From positions 62,262,599 to 62,326,598 of the forward strand of contig CM067084.1 in the NCBI GenBank assembly GCA_034008185.1: 64,000 bases of DNA. The letters run 5' to 3'. Origin of the DNA: Gorsachius magnificus. Taxonomy: Eukaryota > Chordata > Aves > Pelecaniformes > Ardeidae. The notes beneath the pieces are model-generated. The model searched no databases. It was not told the DNA's origin and worked only from the letters and a program-made list of their open reading frames with translations. Shown here one piece after another: positions 24,501 through 37,600 of the stretch. A program made the position numbers and the translations under genes. Position 1 is the first letter of the stretch, and each line of letters opens with the position of its first letter.

Positions 24501-27500
24501 ATATCATTTTCTGAAGAACAGTTCAATTTTCAAGAACTGGGAAATATGCCTTATAATTGGGTTGATGGGTATACGCACACTAAATTTGAGTATGTCCATA
24601 TCAGTTTCATTTGTTCTACCCAGTCTGGCTAAATACAAGACACTCGTAATCTAGAAGCAACAGACATATTAGTAAAACACTCAGAGAACATAAATACCTC
24701 TTCTTATATGCAAAGTGCACCTTGCCATTTCATAAGCTTTCTAAAAATCGATGGCAAGCAGAAGATACTAGCTTTATCAGAGCACAACGTGATCCCACCT
24801 GTAATTCTTAGGGTATACGACATAACACATTCAGGGTTCATTTAGGCACCGTGCATGCCACTGTGGTCACGTATACACAGAGTGAGACTGCTGACTGAAA
24901 AACGTAGCATTCTGAGAGCGTTAAGCATTCAAAACCCAGACTTTTGAGTTCCAGGTTATCTGGGGTAGAATGCATTTTGGATTTTCCATCTTATAAAGTC
25001 TAATATCACCAACAATTCTTCAACATTACAATCATTAAACAAGGAAAAAAATAGATAAAAGACATGACACAAAAGCATCATCAGATCATCAGATCATTTC
25101 ATCAAACCAATCAGAGATCAGTGATAAGAAGATACAGAACTCAGACTTTGAAAGCATCACAGTTCACTTGTATTCAGGCAGTGACTTAATTCATCTTATT
25201 ATAAAACCAGAGAAGTACCGAGTGGGTTCAGAACAGAACATATGCCAGGAAAAGAAATATTCAGATACACATTTTTGGGGTGGACCCATTTGTCCTTCTA
25301 GAAGAAAACTATAAAAGTGACCACACAAGTTCTTAAATAAATGACAGTAAAACTCTTATTGACAGCATTGCACACAGACTCCACTTTAGGCAGGATATTC
25401 TTTAATGTGATGTGCCAAAGCCTCTCTTTACTAAAAACTTCTGAGGAGACCTCCCTTCTTGCTGGGTAATGTTACAGAGGAGCAATTATTCCCTTATTCA
25501 CTATTGGTGGCCAGCTGGGAGTTTCAGGGTAACACCTGCAGTTGCCCTTTCTTTGCCCCCTCCCATGGGCAAATGAACAATACAAGCCACTAAATCTTTT
25601 CATCTTTATCTTTTAGCTTCTTAAGGAAAGCTAGTTTCACCCAACCCTCCCCATACCTGGAGTTAGGGTGGAGCATTTCAGCATTCCAGGGCTGCTAAAG
25701 CAGAAATTCAAAGGGCATTCCTCCCACCTCTTCAAACCCAGCCACCAGCAACTCAGTAACCTCTGGCCTGAGATGCTTTATATAAAAGTACCAACAAATC
25801 AGTATGACATCTCAGTACTATAACACCTCAGGTGATTGTTTCTAAGCTTTAAGATCAGAAGTGCAAAGAAACTTTTGATAACCAAGTGTCAAAAACAATC
25901 AGAATAAGAAGTACTTTGCTTGTAGTCCTAAATGCTAAATGCTCGTCCATAAATGCTCAGCACCTGATACAAATTCTCAGATGGCCAACAATACCTTAAC
26001 CTCCACACCAAGCCAAATGAAGTTCTCTCCCTACAGTTATAGGTATATTCATTCCTGGAGAGCCTGGGTGTCAAACACAGTGTTTCTTGTGGGTAGAACT
26101 ATTCTCATTCCTCTCCATATCTGCAGACACTGTTTTAGCTTGTTTATAAACAAAACTCTTTCTGTCTCTGACATGTGCATATCCCTGTGCACCCATTGTG
26201 AACATGAAAGAACCTTATAAAAGTGGAACTAAAAGAAGAGGAATTTCAGATACTTTAAAGGTGTGGACAGTTGAGCAGTGCCAAAACAAGGTAAAAAATG
26301 GGAGTTAATCCCCCTTCCAAATATAGAAGTAGTACAATTCAGATCTCCTAACGCTATGTAGAGATAGCTCTTAGCACTTGTTTTGCAAGGATAAGGTTTC
26401 TCCTCTGTCAGCTTTTGACTCTAGTCTTCCATTTACTTTCTCACAAGCTCCTCAGAACAAAATATTTTATTTCACGGTGAATGGAAGCTTTTGTGTCAAA
26501 CTAAATGAAATGTTTCAGTCTTTCATTTCAGCAAGAAATATTCCATTCATTACTATTTGAATAATTCTCTCCCTTTCTATTTCCCTTCCCCTCCCCTTAA
26601 TTTTACAGTCTGATTTGGCAAGGAAACATCTGACATGACTGCACAGGGTGTCAGACATTCTTCTCTCGTTGACTAATTTCTATCAAATTTGACAGTCAGA
26701 GTTCAAAGCTACTACGTGAGTTTTGTGAAAATCGGTGTCTCATGAGATAGTAGAGACCACATTAGTACTCCCACTGAAGAAAAGGCAGAGAGAACTTAGT
26801 ATTTGACAGCCACTGCTGTGCTGGTCAACATATATTTACTATCTGGTCAATTTGCACACATTGTGCTTTAGACTGGCCACAGCATGTATACTGTCACTCA
26901 CCCAGCGAGTAAACCAGAAAGCAGGTTGAGATTCAGGGGGACTGACAGCAGTAGGAGGATGGCCCTTAGGAACACAGAAGAGATCTAGAAATATCTCCCT
27001 GCTGATTTTGAGGTTCTTGCAGTGGGATGGGAGGGTGTGATAGGAAACATAAGACATAAACCCATCACAAACCAGGCCTCCGTTGCTCCTTTGCCTGTAG
27101 AATTACCTACTTCAGACTGGCTGCCAAAACAGAATCAACTGTTTACCCAACTTTCAAATTCCACCCACCTCAAATTTTGCAAAATGAACAGTTATCAACT
27201 GGGAAATTTGGCATTTTCACTTTGCAATAGTGTCTCCAGCTCTGACTTAATTTCTGCATAACTACCAGTAAGACAGGCAAGAACCCCTGTAGGGTTATTT
27301 TCTCTGCAAAAGCAATGAAAATCATTTGCTGTCCCAGAAGTCTCAGGCACAGTGCTCCCTCATACATACAAATGAACTTCCAGATCAGTCCAGTCCTCCT
27401 TCCCATGAAACCCTACTGCACTGATTAAGGCATTGGCCTGCATTCACTGAAATTTCCATCTCTTCATTTGCCCTTAATGAAAAATTGAGACTGACTCTGA

Positions 27501-28139
27501 TTAAGGAGGCCACCAACTGCCACGTGTGAAATATCTGCCTTGTGGGCGCATGACTAAGGCCAAGTTCATAGTTCACGTAACGTATTCTGTTTTCTTGGAT
27601 CCACCCAGTCAGATATGTCAGTTTACTAAGGGCAGTCTGCCTCTGTATTCAAGTTCCTCCTACACAGGAATGTAGGCTCTCTTTTTTGAAAACACTTTCA
27701 GACTATGTATAAATCAAGGTGCAACAAAGGTTCTTAGTAGATATGTTCTTGAACCTGCAGTTCTGCTGAAAAAAAACCCCATATATATATATATTTATCT
27801 CCTTCCTTTCTTCTCTGATTCACAACAAGAGCGGGATCTTTTTAAAAAGCTGTCTTCTTTCTCATGTAAATGTTACCAAAGTCATCCCATACAACTATGA
27901 ACTGTAAAAAATACAGATTCTCAGCTTACTTGTGACCATAAGTGTGCTTAACTATCCTCATTCAGGCTAAGCAATACATCACATTACTGTATAGATAATC
28001 CTTGTAATATTTAGAGTGCTACTTGATGCAAATAAGGATGCAGAAATCACAACCTGAGTATCTTTTGGGGTCTAAAAGCCAAGAAAAAAAGAAGGCCAAA
28101 AAATAAAAAAAAAATAATAAAATCATGATATCGGTATAT
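21568..28139. other. AT-rich single-copy-like DNA, no gene recognised
   Basis: It holds an A20 run (22,034-22,053), a T24 run (22,621-22,644), a short ATCATCAG tandem (about 25,077-25,100) and an (AT)7 microsatellite (27,781-27,794). None of the 60-94 codon frames shows a domain or a splice context I would trust. Confidence 0.6.
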
Positions 28140-28470
28140 ATTTGTGGATCCAAGTGACTAATTGAATGGCTAGCATAAAAACACATTCGTTATTAGAAAT
28201 TGATTATATTTTTTTCAAACAGTGCTGGAGCTTTCCTGGGGTTTAACCTGTCATTTGCATAGGTTAATTTTAAATGGCAGTGCAAATTTAGCTTGAAAAG
28301 ATAATTATAATATTTCACCTCCTTTCATCTCAGGTTATGTAAATGAGACTTTAATCTTTTTGCAGTTCATATTATATTAATAAGTAACAAAAAAAATCTT
28401 GATTTATGTTATGCTGTCAATCACTTGGTAGCAGCGGACGCAAATGAAAGCATGTGGGTACAAATCAGGC
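28140..28470. promoter_or_regulatory. candidate conserved non-coding element (POU and PBX/MEIS-type motifs)
   Basis: A perfect octamer ATTTGCAT lies at 28,253-28,260, followed by a homeodomain-type GGTTAATTTTAA. TGTCAATCA at 28,415-28,423 is the reverse complement of the PBX/MEIS-type TGATTGACA. The block is AT-rich, repeat-free and non-coding. This motif mix is common in vertebrate developmental enhancers, but the assignment is inference without a conservation test. Confidence 0.25.
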
Positions 28471-31269
28471 TAATTTCCAACTATTCTCTTAAGTCTTTCG
28501 TTTTATCTATGGGGTTATGGCACATATTCCAGATAAGGAAGGGAAAAGAGAGGTGGTTTTGACAGGTATCTTGTTAGATTGATATGTCATTTTTATCAGT
28601 AGTAAATGAATTCATCTCTCTGATAAGGAGACTATTTCTTAGACAGAAAGATCTTTATGCAGTATTTCATTGTCTAAGACTTCACAGTTCTGCTCAGGAT
28701 CAACCACCTCACCCACATATACTTAGGGTTGCTAAAAGTCTTCCTTACCCCACTCTTTTTGGTTGTCCACAGCTCACCGTGGCCCAAATCATTTTACTCT
28801 GGTTTCTCCCTTCCATTTTCATACAAGTGGTGGATCTTATTGCACACCTCAGAGCTTCTGCATATTGAAACATGCATCACAAATTGTTCCAAAACTAGTG
28901 CAACTCAGCTGGAATCAGTGTGGGCCAAGGCACTAATGACTTAGCTTTGCTTTCAGATGACCCTTTTATTCCAAGGATGTGAAATGGATGAAAACAGCTC
29001 CAGTTCCTAATCATTACCATTAGGTGATGCTGTTTGTACCTGTATGCAAACTTTGTTCCCCATTTCACAACTGAAATAGTTTTGGCCCTTGTGACCATCA
29101 ACCTATCACAGCAGGAATCAATGCTGGGTAGTCAGAAGTTTTCTTACCGTCATTTGATTTCTTTGTTCTACAAAACATAGGCAAGGCCTGTTTCCTTCAT
29201 GAGAAATATTGCCGAAATTATTTCCTACAGAAAGTCTGGAAAAGGCCTTCTGTCTCTTTGGATCACTCCAGAATTCCCATTATAGCTTCAAAACAGATCC
29301 AGGCAATGAAACACTTCTGTCTCACTGAGCCCTACCTTTACTTCTAGGAGAAGGTATACTTGGACAACATGACCTGGACAAGATGTGTCTCCATTCACAC
29401 AGCTTCTCTGTGGCACAAAGGAAGACTGACAAAATCTAATAATCTGAAACAAATTAATGAGCAAAACCAAGACACTTTTTTTTTTATATATCCCTAATCC
29501 TTTCCATAGGAATTTCATGTGTAGAAGTACTTGTACCTTGGTATCATCATCAGCCTAAGAATAATTTCTCATTTCACCATAAAACACTTCTTGCCATTTA
29601 AAAATCCAGTTTTCAGGACTGTTGTCCCATAGTTGCAGTTTCATCAGGCCTCGATACACCCACCTGTCGCCTCAGATGTTTTTAACATGTTTCTTAATGC
29701 ATAAGTAAGATCATAAAAAAAGAGATCATCTAAGAGAAAAAACTATACAGACAGAATCTCAGTTGCTATAAATAAAAAATAACTTTTATCAGTAGAAAAT
29801 TTGGCTTATGATTTATGTATGAACATTACCTAAGCCAGCCTTCATCCCTCTCTTACACCAAACTCAGTCTTTCCGCAGATTTCAAAGTGTTTTCTGTATC
29901 ATTTTATAGATTTCAAGAGAAAAGAAGAAATGATGGAATGAGAAAGTCTTTTTCCAGTATCTGTTTTGTATTGAAAGAAAAATCACCAAGCACATTCTTA
30001 CATGTTTTGAACCAGAAGGTTTTTGATTGCCATCAGACACTGTAGTTGGCATATATCCACATTACATCTGTAGTTTGAAATTTACTTATTACAGTGCCCT
30101 TCCAAAGCAAGCTATCTTAAAATTTTCACAATGGTTTTCTAAAGAAAGTAATTTAATAAAATGTAACATGATGATGTGTTTCCTGAGTGTGTGTGGGGAG
30201 GTTCCGCCTAATTACTTTTCCTTCGTTTTCTCCCACTCATGTACAAATGCATGCACTCTTCCTCCCACGTTTTCATAAATGTGCAGTGTAGAATTACTGC
30301 ACTGACAAGAAAATAGAAATAATTAAGTCGTCTGCTTTACCACTAGATCATCCAGGTCACATTCTTATGCTCCACTTTCAGTGTAATAAAGTATTATTAG
30401 ACACTTTGACCTGTTAAAATCAATAGGACTACTGCTGGACATAGTTGATATTACATTTGCAGAAAAACATTTTTCCCCAGTGAGAATCTGGATCAGTTTC
30501 TTTTATTCTCTTCTTCCCTCTCTTGTTTTCACTGTTACTTACATGAAAGCAATGACAATTTTGAAAAATTAAGTAGGGCTTTCCTTAGCTGCTACTCAAA
30601 TACTTTTTTTTTTTCTGAAGGCTAAATGATGTTTATTCACTAGAATTTGTCTTTCAGCCATGCAAAACAGCCTAGTTTGTACGAAACCTCTTCCAAGGCC
30701 TAAAATTCAGTGTAGTGAAAAAAATCGCCTTTTGCCTTCTCTTACAAGGTGAAACAAATAACAAAAAAAGTTCAGCTTTGGTAATGACACTAAAATATTC
30801 AGGAATGTAAAAAGGAGAGAGCACACAAGCTAGAACTTTACTCCATGGCTTGCAGGGAAAGTGTTTTATAGTAAAAGCTTGGTTTACTCTTGGGAATTAA
30901 TCTGCTCTCTGTTTTTAATGTGTTACACAGTCTACTCCAGAGTAGTAAAATAGTAATTCCAGTACTGAAAGCATTTGAGTTATTTGTTTGTTCTCCAAAG
31001 AACAAATTAACAGTTTTCACCTGGGAAAAGCTCCCAGCTGAAAGGCTCAAATATTCAGTGAATCAGGTTTTGCAAATCAATGTTCATTCTTAGTTTATCT
31101 TTTTTTTTAAGAAGAAATTCTTGTTGCTCAGAATTACATCAAAGGTAATCCTGCAAAATAAACTATCTTTTTTGTAACAGAGATTCAGAAAAAACAAAAA
31201 TTAAGCACCTCATTCATAGAAGCACAGTACCCCTTTTAAAAAAAAAAAATGCCTTTTATTTTATTATAC
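28471..31269. other. AT-rich single-copy-like DNA, no gene recognised
   Basis: There is no repeat I recognise and no exon. The overlapping short frames at 28,584-28,944 and 29,815-30,278 lack any family signal. Confidence 0.55.
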
Positions 31270-31560
31270 AAATTCTTTTCTTGAAGCCAATCAGACTGTA
31301 GCTAGAGTATTGAATAGGCACACAATAAGCAGCTGTCGCTTTACTAAACTAATATCCATTAAAGAAAATGGTCATAAGTGCATCAATCTAATGTAATAGC
31401 AAGAATGTCATTGAAATAGAAAGGTGTAACAGGATCAATGTCCCCTGCCTTGCAAATAAACATTGTGGTTTCGACTCAGCACTTATCAAGCAGCAGGAGA
31501 CCATTATCCTAACATCCTATTCTATTGACATTATCTGTTAACTAGAGATACTCAGCAAAA
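31270..31560. promoter_or_regulatory. candidate conserved non-coding element
   Basis: Repeat-free sequence with CCAATCAGA, several ATTAAAG/TAATGT words and a CpG within GTTTCGACTC, which is notable in otherwise CpG-poor surroundings. No coding potential. Weak inference only. Confidence 0.15.
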
Positions 31561-33989
31561 TATCAGCTTTGTTCACTTTCTATAAAATAAGCATTCATTT
31601 TGAATCTGCTATACATAATTGTTGGGCGTGTGCATTTCCCACAAAGCTGAGTGACTTTAAAAATATAAAAATGATTAAAAAATAGTTTACAACATATACT
31701 ACTACTTATATGGCCACTGAATGTTCTTAAATGAGCAAGAGGTAGTGAAGCCATCAGAATTATAGCTACTTCCTTATTGTTTTCTACTGCTGCCAAACCC
31801 TTCCCAGGCCATTATTCTGCCATTTGCTTGTGACATTGTTGAGTTGTGCTTTTTCCTTGGCTAACCCCTTGTCTGAACTACCTTTCTAATATCCGTTCTG
31901 GTTATCATATAGCCTATGGGGTTTTTTGAATAAGGACAGTGGAGTGTGGGGAGTGGTGGGGTTTTTTGGGTTTGAAGTAAAAACCTTTCCCACATCTGTT
32001 CTAATTAAGCAAGTACATCAGGACCAGACAATATTTTGGCTGATAAATGAAGGATTTCTGATCCTAGGATGAAATCTTCCTGCCACTAAGACCTACGTGC
32101 TTCTCCCTGAGAAGTCAGCAAATCATTGGAGCACTGCCAGACCTTTTACAAGCACCTGATGCATTTCTTAATTCCATCTCCCCTTCACAATTTAGTTCCT
32201 AACTAACTTCACAGCTGAGGCTGCTACCTGGTATGTGTATCACTCATTTAAGGCATCATGTCATTCACAAACTAGGACCTTGGCCTCCCCTATCCATCAT
32301 CCTCTCACTCAAGTGTCCATTCATATTCACTGACAATCATTATGTCTTGCCTTATGAGGTCTTTATTTTCCCTTCCTTTTGTGTGATTTTTACATTTAGA
32401 AAATAAAATTTCTTAATCCTACTCCCTGGAAGTATGGAAATTGCTTAAAATGTCATCTTCAAGAAAAAGATCCACGTTTTTAGAGCCTAAGAAGCTTGCA
32501 ACATTATTGTAAAAAATGGGGTAAGATTAGTTCACACATTCCAAAGTGAAAGGTTCTTAATTTATTGCAAAATGACCATGTATTTCTATCTTTGATTAAA
32601 TAAAAAATACAAAAGACCAGATTAATTACAGGCATATGATACGCCTGTTGTCTAGGAGTAGTAACTACTATGGCTTTTTTTTTTCCTGTGGAGCTGAAGT
32701 AGCTGGTGTGCTACATAATATGGTGTAGAGTATTGAAGTGGAACAGTTTTCCTTGTTGAAAGTTTAATGTCATATGTATTCCTTTGCATGCATAATGGGC
32801 TTCCTACATTACTTGTCAATATTCAGGCAAGAAACAGTTGCAGAAGTGGTGAAAGAGGAGTGAATTAACTTTAAAAAACAAAAATAAAACCAAAGAAAAG
32901 AGGACATCTTATATAATGAAGAAAACAAAATTTATGCAGCTGGCTAAGTATCCTTCTATTCTGCTATACATGGGCAAGTTCTCTCATGACAACCCACATC
33001 ACAGTGCCACATTGCCTTATGTGTTGCAGTTAAACATGTTTGGCACAGGATTTTGTCCTAGCTTTTAGCACTAGACAGATTGGAGCTTTCCTGTGAACTG
33101 TCTCACAATGTACTGTGCAAGTTTTTGCCTTTCCTTCAAATCTCCATGACTACTTGACACTTATTTGAGCTTTTCTTAAGCCTGCATACTCCTTTTTTCT
33201 GTCCTTTCCTGCTACCTACTCCTGCTCTTCAGCTCCCATCTAAAACAAGGTATGTTGTGGTCATCTGAGGTTCCACTGAACTTTTTTTCCTAGGATACTG
33301 ATGTCCCATCAGCACTACCTAATCTCATGGCAGAAGAGGTGTAAGTCTCTGCATCTCAACATTTCAACTGGGTCCACACTTAGAAGTCTCTTCTTTGTGC
33401 AGTTTCAGCTAAAGATCCCCAAGTATCTTCAAAAAGAGAGGGAAAACAATGCAGGAACAAGAACAGCACATGGTGCTGATGGGTGAATGTTAAGTATTCT
33501 GTCCCTTAGACCCTCCCCTGAGGCAATGCTCTGTGGCCAAAACAGAAGACAGAGGGAAATACAGTATTCTATTCATACTAGAATCTGCACGAAAACAACA
33601 AATAGTATCTTGAATTTGCTCTTGTTATTTTTTGCTTTCCTTGCTGATCAGTCCTTAATATTGATCATAGCAATTTTTACACTCTCACCAAATAATATAT
33701 ATAGTGAGTAGCTTCTACATAAAGTTGAAACTTTATCATTGGAGATTAACTACTGAATATATTCCAGTACATTTCTAACTATACTTCAAGATGGACGAGC
33801 TGAAGTAACAGATTTTGTTTCACCATAGGATACATGCCCTCTTACAAAGGCATAGGGAAGAAAGTGGGTGATGCTGGAATCAACCCACAGATGTAACAGA
33901 TCTGGTAACTCATGACTTACTCATTATTCTGGCATGTCCCAGTGTATTCACTCCCCTCAGCGAGGCACTAAAGAAACCATCCTGACTGA
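31561..33989. other. AT-rich single-copy-like DNA, no gene recognised
   Basis: No repeat, exon or RNA gene recognised up to the LTR insertion. Confidence 0.55.
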
Positions 33990-33994
33990 TACAT
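33990..33994. repeat. target-site duplication, left copy (tacat)
   Basis: The bases tacat immediately precede the LTR start TGTCCTGG and recur at 34,599-34,603 right after its end. Confidence 0.9.
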
Positions 33995-34256
33995 TGTCCT
34001 GGTTTCGGCTGGGATAGAGTTAATTTTCTTCACAGAAGCTAGCATAGTGCTGTGCTTTGGATTTAGTGCTAGAGGAATGTTGATAACACGCTGATGTTTT
34101 TAGTTGTTGCCAAGTAGTGCTCAGACTGCTCAAGGACTTTTTGAGCTTCTCCTGCTCGGCCAGGTGCATAACAAGCTGGGAGTACAGCACAGCTAGGACC
34201 CAAACTGACCAAAGAGCTATTCCATACCATATAACGTCATGCTCGGGGTGGGGTTA

Positions 34257-34340
34257 GTCGGTCGGTCGGTCGCAGGCAGAGTGGTCGCAGCTCGGGCTCT
34301 GTGACCGCGGCTCGGGGGGAGCGATCACGGCTCGGGACGG
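34257..34340. repeat. GTCG microsatellite and three 20-bp tandem repeats within the LTR
   Basis: Four GTCG units lie at 34,257-34,272. After a short spacer there are three exact-length 20-bp units at 34,281-34,300, 34,301-34,320 and 34,321-34,340, each with a C(A/G)GCTCGGG-type core. They lie upstream of the TATA-type box, where repeated enhancer motifs are typical of LTR U3 regions. Confidence 0.75.
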
Positions 34341-34416
34341 GCTGGGCATCGGTCAGCGGGTGGTGAGCAATTGCATTGTGCATCACTTGTTTTATATATT
34401 CTGTATATTTTCTTAC

Positions 34417-34435
34417 CATTATTATTATTATTATT
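34417..34435. repeat. (TTA/ATT)n microsatellite in the LTR
   Basis: A run of ATT units lies between the TATA-type box and the polyadenylation signal of the plus-strand LTR. Confidence 0.8.
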
Positions 34436-34598
34436 GTTATTCTTCTCTCTTATTAAACTGTCTCTATCTCAACCCACGGGTCTTACTATTATTTTTTTTT
34501 TCCTTTTCTCCAATTCTCTCCCCCATCCCACTGAGGGAGGGGGGGAGTGAGCGAGCGGCTGCGTGGTGCTTAGTTGCCAGCCAGGTTAAACCACGACA

Positions 34599-34603
34599 TA
34601 CAT
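34599..34603. repeat. target-site duplication, right copy (tacat)
   Basis: Exact repeat of 33,990-33,994, directly after the LTR terminus ...CACGACA. Confidence 0.9.
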
Positions 34604-37600
34604 AAAGCACAGTAGAACCATCCCAGACATATGCGAGAAGAACATTTAGATGTTTCCCACTTCACAGAGTAACAGAGAGGATAAAAATGGTAAGTTTCAA
34701 CTGTTTCATACATTAGGATACCATAATGTTGTACAAGCTAATTTATGCATCCCTGCTGGGCCTTATTACCACAGAGGTACAGCAGAGAAGGACAAAAGGG
34801 TAGCTAAAATCTATTGCAATTACACATATGCAAGCAATTAGGGGCAAGTTCTGTTTGCCCTTTGTGAGAGCACACAGTAGGAGTTGCAAGTACAAGAAAT
34901 ACCTACACTCCTTGGCATATTTTTGCTCAGTATCTCAGAGCTCACAGCAAAATTTAGGAAATTAATTGTTACTAATATACACTAATATATAAAATGAGGT
35001 CATGGCTGCATTTGTGTTGTACATGGGGTTTTTATTGATATTATTTTGTAAAATAGTTAGAGAGCTATGCAAAAAAAAAGTCAGAAATGTTAATTAGGAT
35101 TGTAAAGGAAGATTCCTGTGAAAATATTTTCCTTTGGTTTTGGGTGGGAGAGCAATGGAAAAATGGTTTAGAGCTACTAGGTTTCACGGTGGGCTCTAAA
35201 ACATCGAACAAAATTTTTAATCATGTAATGCTGCTGCTTTCCCAGAAGGAGATGCTTCTTGGAAAGTCCAGCTCTAAAAGAATCAGTGGCTAAAAGATTT
35301 GGCCATTCTTGCCTGGCTGCAGGTCTTTCACATACCCTCTTCAGACCAGGGGTTTCGACCCGAATTTCCCACATGAGGTTAATGCCTTTGCCAAACAGGC
35401 CGTTAGCTACTTTGAGGTAGATCTCTCAAACTCCTTCTTGAATCTGTTCTACTCTATAAAATTAAAAATTCATTTAACCACATCAAGAGGCAGCCTGAGT
35501 TTGTATGACAGTGATTAGAGCACTTTAAGATGCAAGAAATGATGTTAGAGTACTCGTTCAATAGAAGTTTGATTAGTTATTCAAAATGGAATGGCCCAAA
35601 CAAGGGAAATGTATGCCTGGAAACAGAGCATGGCAGTAAAGGCACTCAGATGACTGAAGTTCAAGTCTGTAATTAGAATGAATTGAGACAAATTCATGTA
35701 GCAGTGAATGCCCTGTTTTGAGCTTTTCCTTTTAGCGTGTACAAATGTGGTTCTCACTGCTTTTTTGTGGGCAACTTTGAAAGGCCACACCTTAATATAA
35801 AAAAGGAAACAAAACAATTTAAAAAAATTCTACAGCTTCTAATCAAGCTTCATTAGTCTGCCCTAACTCCAAACCACACTTTGCAATACTGCACTGCTAA
35901 TAGAATGTGTACAGCAGAATTCTCCATTCTGTTCCAGCAAGCTTGTCATATGTTTTCAGTGGTTCTGCAACAATTCTGTTCAGTAATCAATCATGATTAC
36001 TAGCTATATACAGTACACACAACAGAAGAGATTAATTTGGGACAGCCTGGGGTAGCATACTAATTAGTGATATGCTGAAACAGCATTTCTGCATGGCTCC
36101 TTGAAACTGCAATTTTTCCATTGGCACAATTGCCTTACCCTAAGTATCTCACCTTACAAATGATGCACCATTTTATCAAATTAATTGGCCTGTTACATCA
36201 ACACAGTCTGGAAGGAGACTGTTTTTTCCTGTAAAATCTGAATAACTTTATCCATATTCTATGCTGCATTTCACCGTGTTTCTTAAATATCACTGCATAC
36301 TTTCTACTTTTTAAAACCCAATGGGACACCAATAACTTTTTATATTACTATTATTATTATACTTAATAAGCTAGGATGCATAGTAGCACCCTAGTAGCCT
36401 TTTGCTGTGGTATATATTAATTGTATCTCTCTCAATATCAAGAAATTTTGTAACCATATTTTTTATGATGTTGAGTCACTTTAGAGAAAGGAGATCAGAG
36501 CAAGAGTAAAAAATGAGAACTCCAAAACCAGTGGCAAGTTTCAACCTCTACCATCCCAGGAAATGTTAAAAAACAAAATTGAACAATGTAAATATAGTTG
36601 GATTTGTTATTCTGGGTTTTCATTTATCATCTCCCAGGAACAAAGGCTGATCTTTAAACTAGTAAAAGAGAACAGCACAGCACAAGTAGCCATACCCCAA
36701 AGGCATTTGTAGACTGAAGAATCAACACCTAATAGCTCATCAGCTACGTAAGCAAAACAGCAGCCGTTATGCAAGCAGCTGTTATATACACTATATACAA
36801 CATTTTCCTTGAGATAAGGGCTATTGGCCTGGATTTCTCAAAAAAAAAAAAAAGTATGAAGAGTGCCAGAGCAATCTTACGGTAGGGTTTCATGCGATAT
36901 CTGGCTGAATTGGTACTGCTGGATTACATCCTAAACTGCGCTGTGGTATTCCATTTCACTCCTTCACCAATGGTCATAATGGACCATATCCATGACAGTG
37001 GATTTGATATCGGGACTTTCTGGTCCTAACAGATGCATTCCCAAAAGACTTACATCTGCTTGAAACATAGGAGAAGACACAAGAATTAGAGATTATAAAT
37101 GAAATTGTTTTACAGAAACTTTCTTAAAGGGTACTTACTTCTGCTGAAAATAGTGTTGGATTATAAGTATGCTAAATAGGGTTTTTTCTCAATATTTTGC
37201 CACATTTTGTGCAAGGCAGAGGAGAAGAGTCTTTCCATTTTAATTCTTTTCCTGAGATTCCATCATTTTTGCCTTCAGAAGAAGGAAAATTCAGAACTGC
37301 ATGAGTAACACTTTTTGTGGGGAAAAAAGACAAATTTCCCCTGAAAATAGAAAGATGTGAAAAATAAAAATGTTGAAAAAATTCTAAGCATATAAACAGT
37401 CAAAATTCCATTTTTCTTCTACAGTTTTCAACTGAAACTGTATCAGCCTGTACAGGAAAGATATATAGCAAGAGAAGTCAGCTACTGCGTCCAAAATAGC
37501 TCCTACAGTTTTGTATAAATGAAACAAAACCTACTAAACTTTGAGTACTTTGGAGAAAGAGTCTTGGACATTTGAAGCCATGGTTCAACATTTATCGATA

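Larger units (their letters stand above)
33995..34598 (+). mobile_element. solo LTR of an avian ERVL-like endogenous retrovirus
   Basis: This 604-bp element starts TGTCCTGGTTT and ends AAACCACGACA. The termini are an 11-bp inverted repeat with one mismatch and are flanked by perfect 5-bp duplications. In plus orientation it shows a CRE-like TAACGTCA at 34,232-34,239, a TATA-type TTATATATT at 34,392-34,400, and an ATTAAA polyadenylation signal at 34,452-34,457. A GC-rich U5-like tail follows. The core is GC-rich with simple repeats, unlike the flanks. No retroviral internal region or second LTR is present, so it is a solo LTR. The 5-bp duplication points to class III (ERVL-type). I recognise this as a common bird LTR but give no family name. 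Short frames inside it are not genes. Confidence 0.9.

Noticed and set aside
25077..25135. Short direct repeats of ATCATCAG/ATCAGATC
   Set aside because: Only two to three imperfect units, with no CRISPR-like spacing; an ordinary short tandem repeat.
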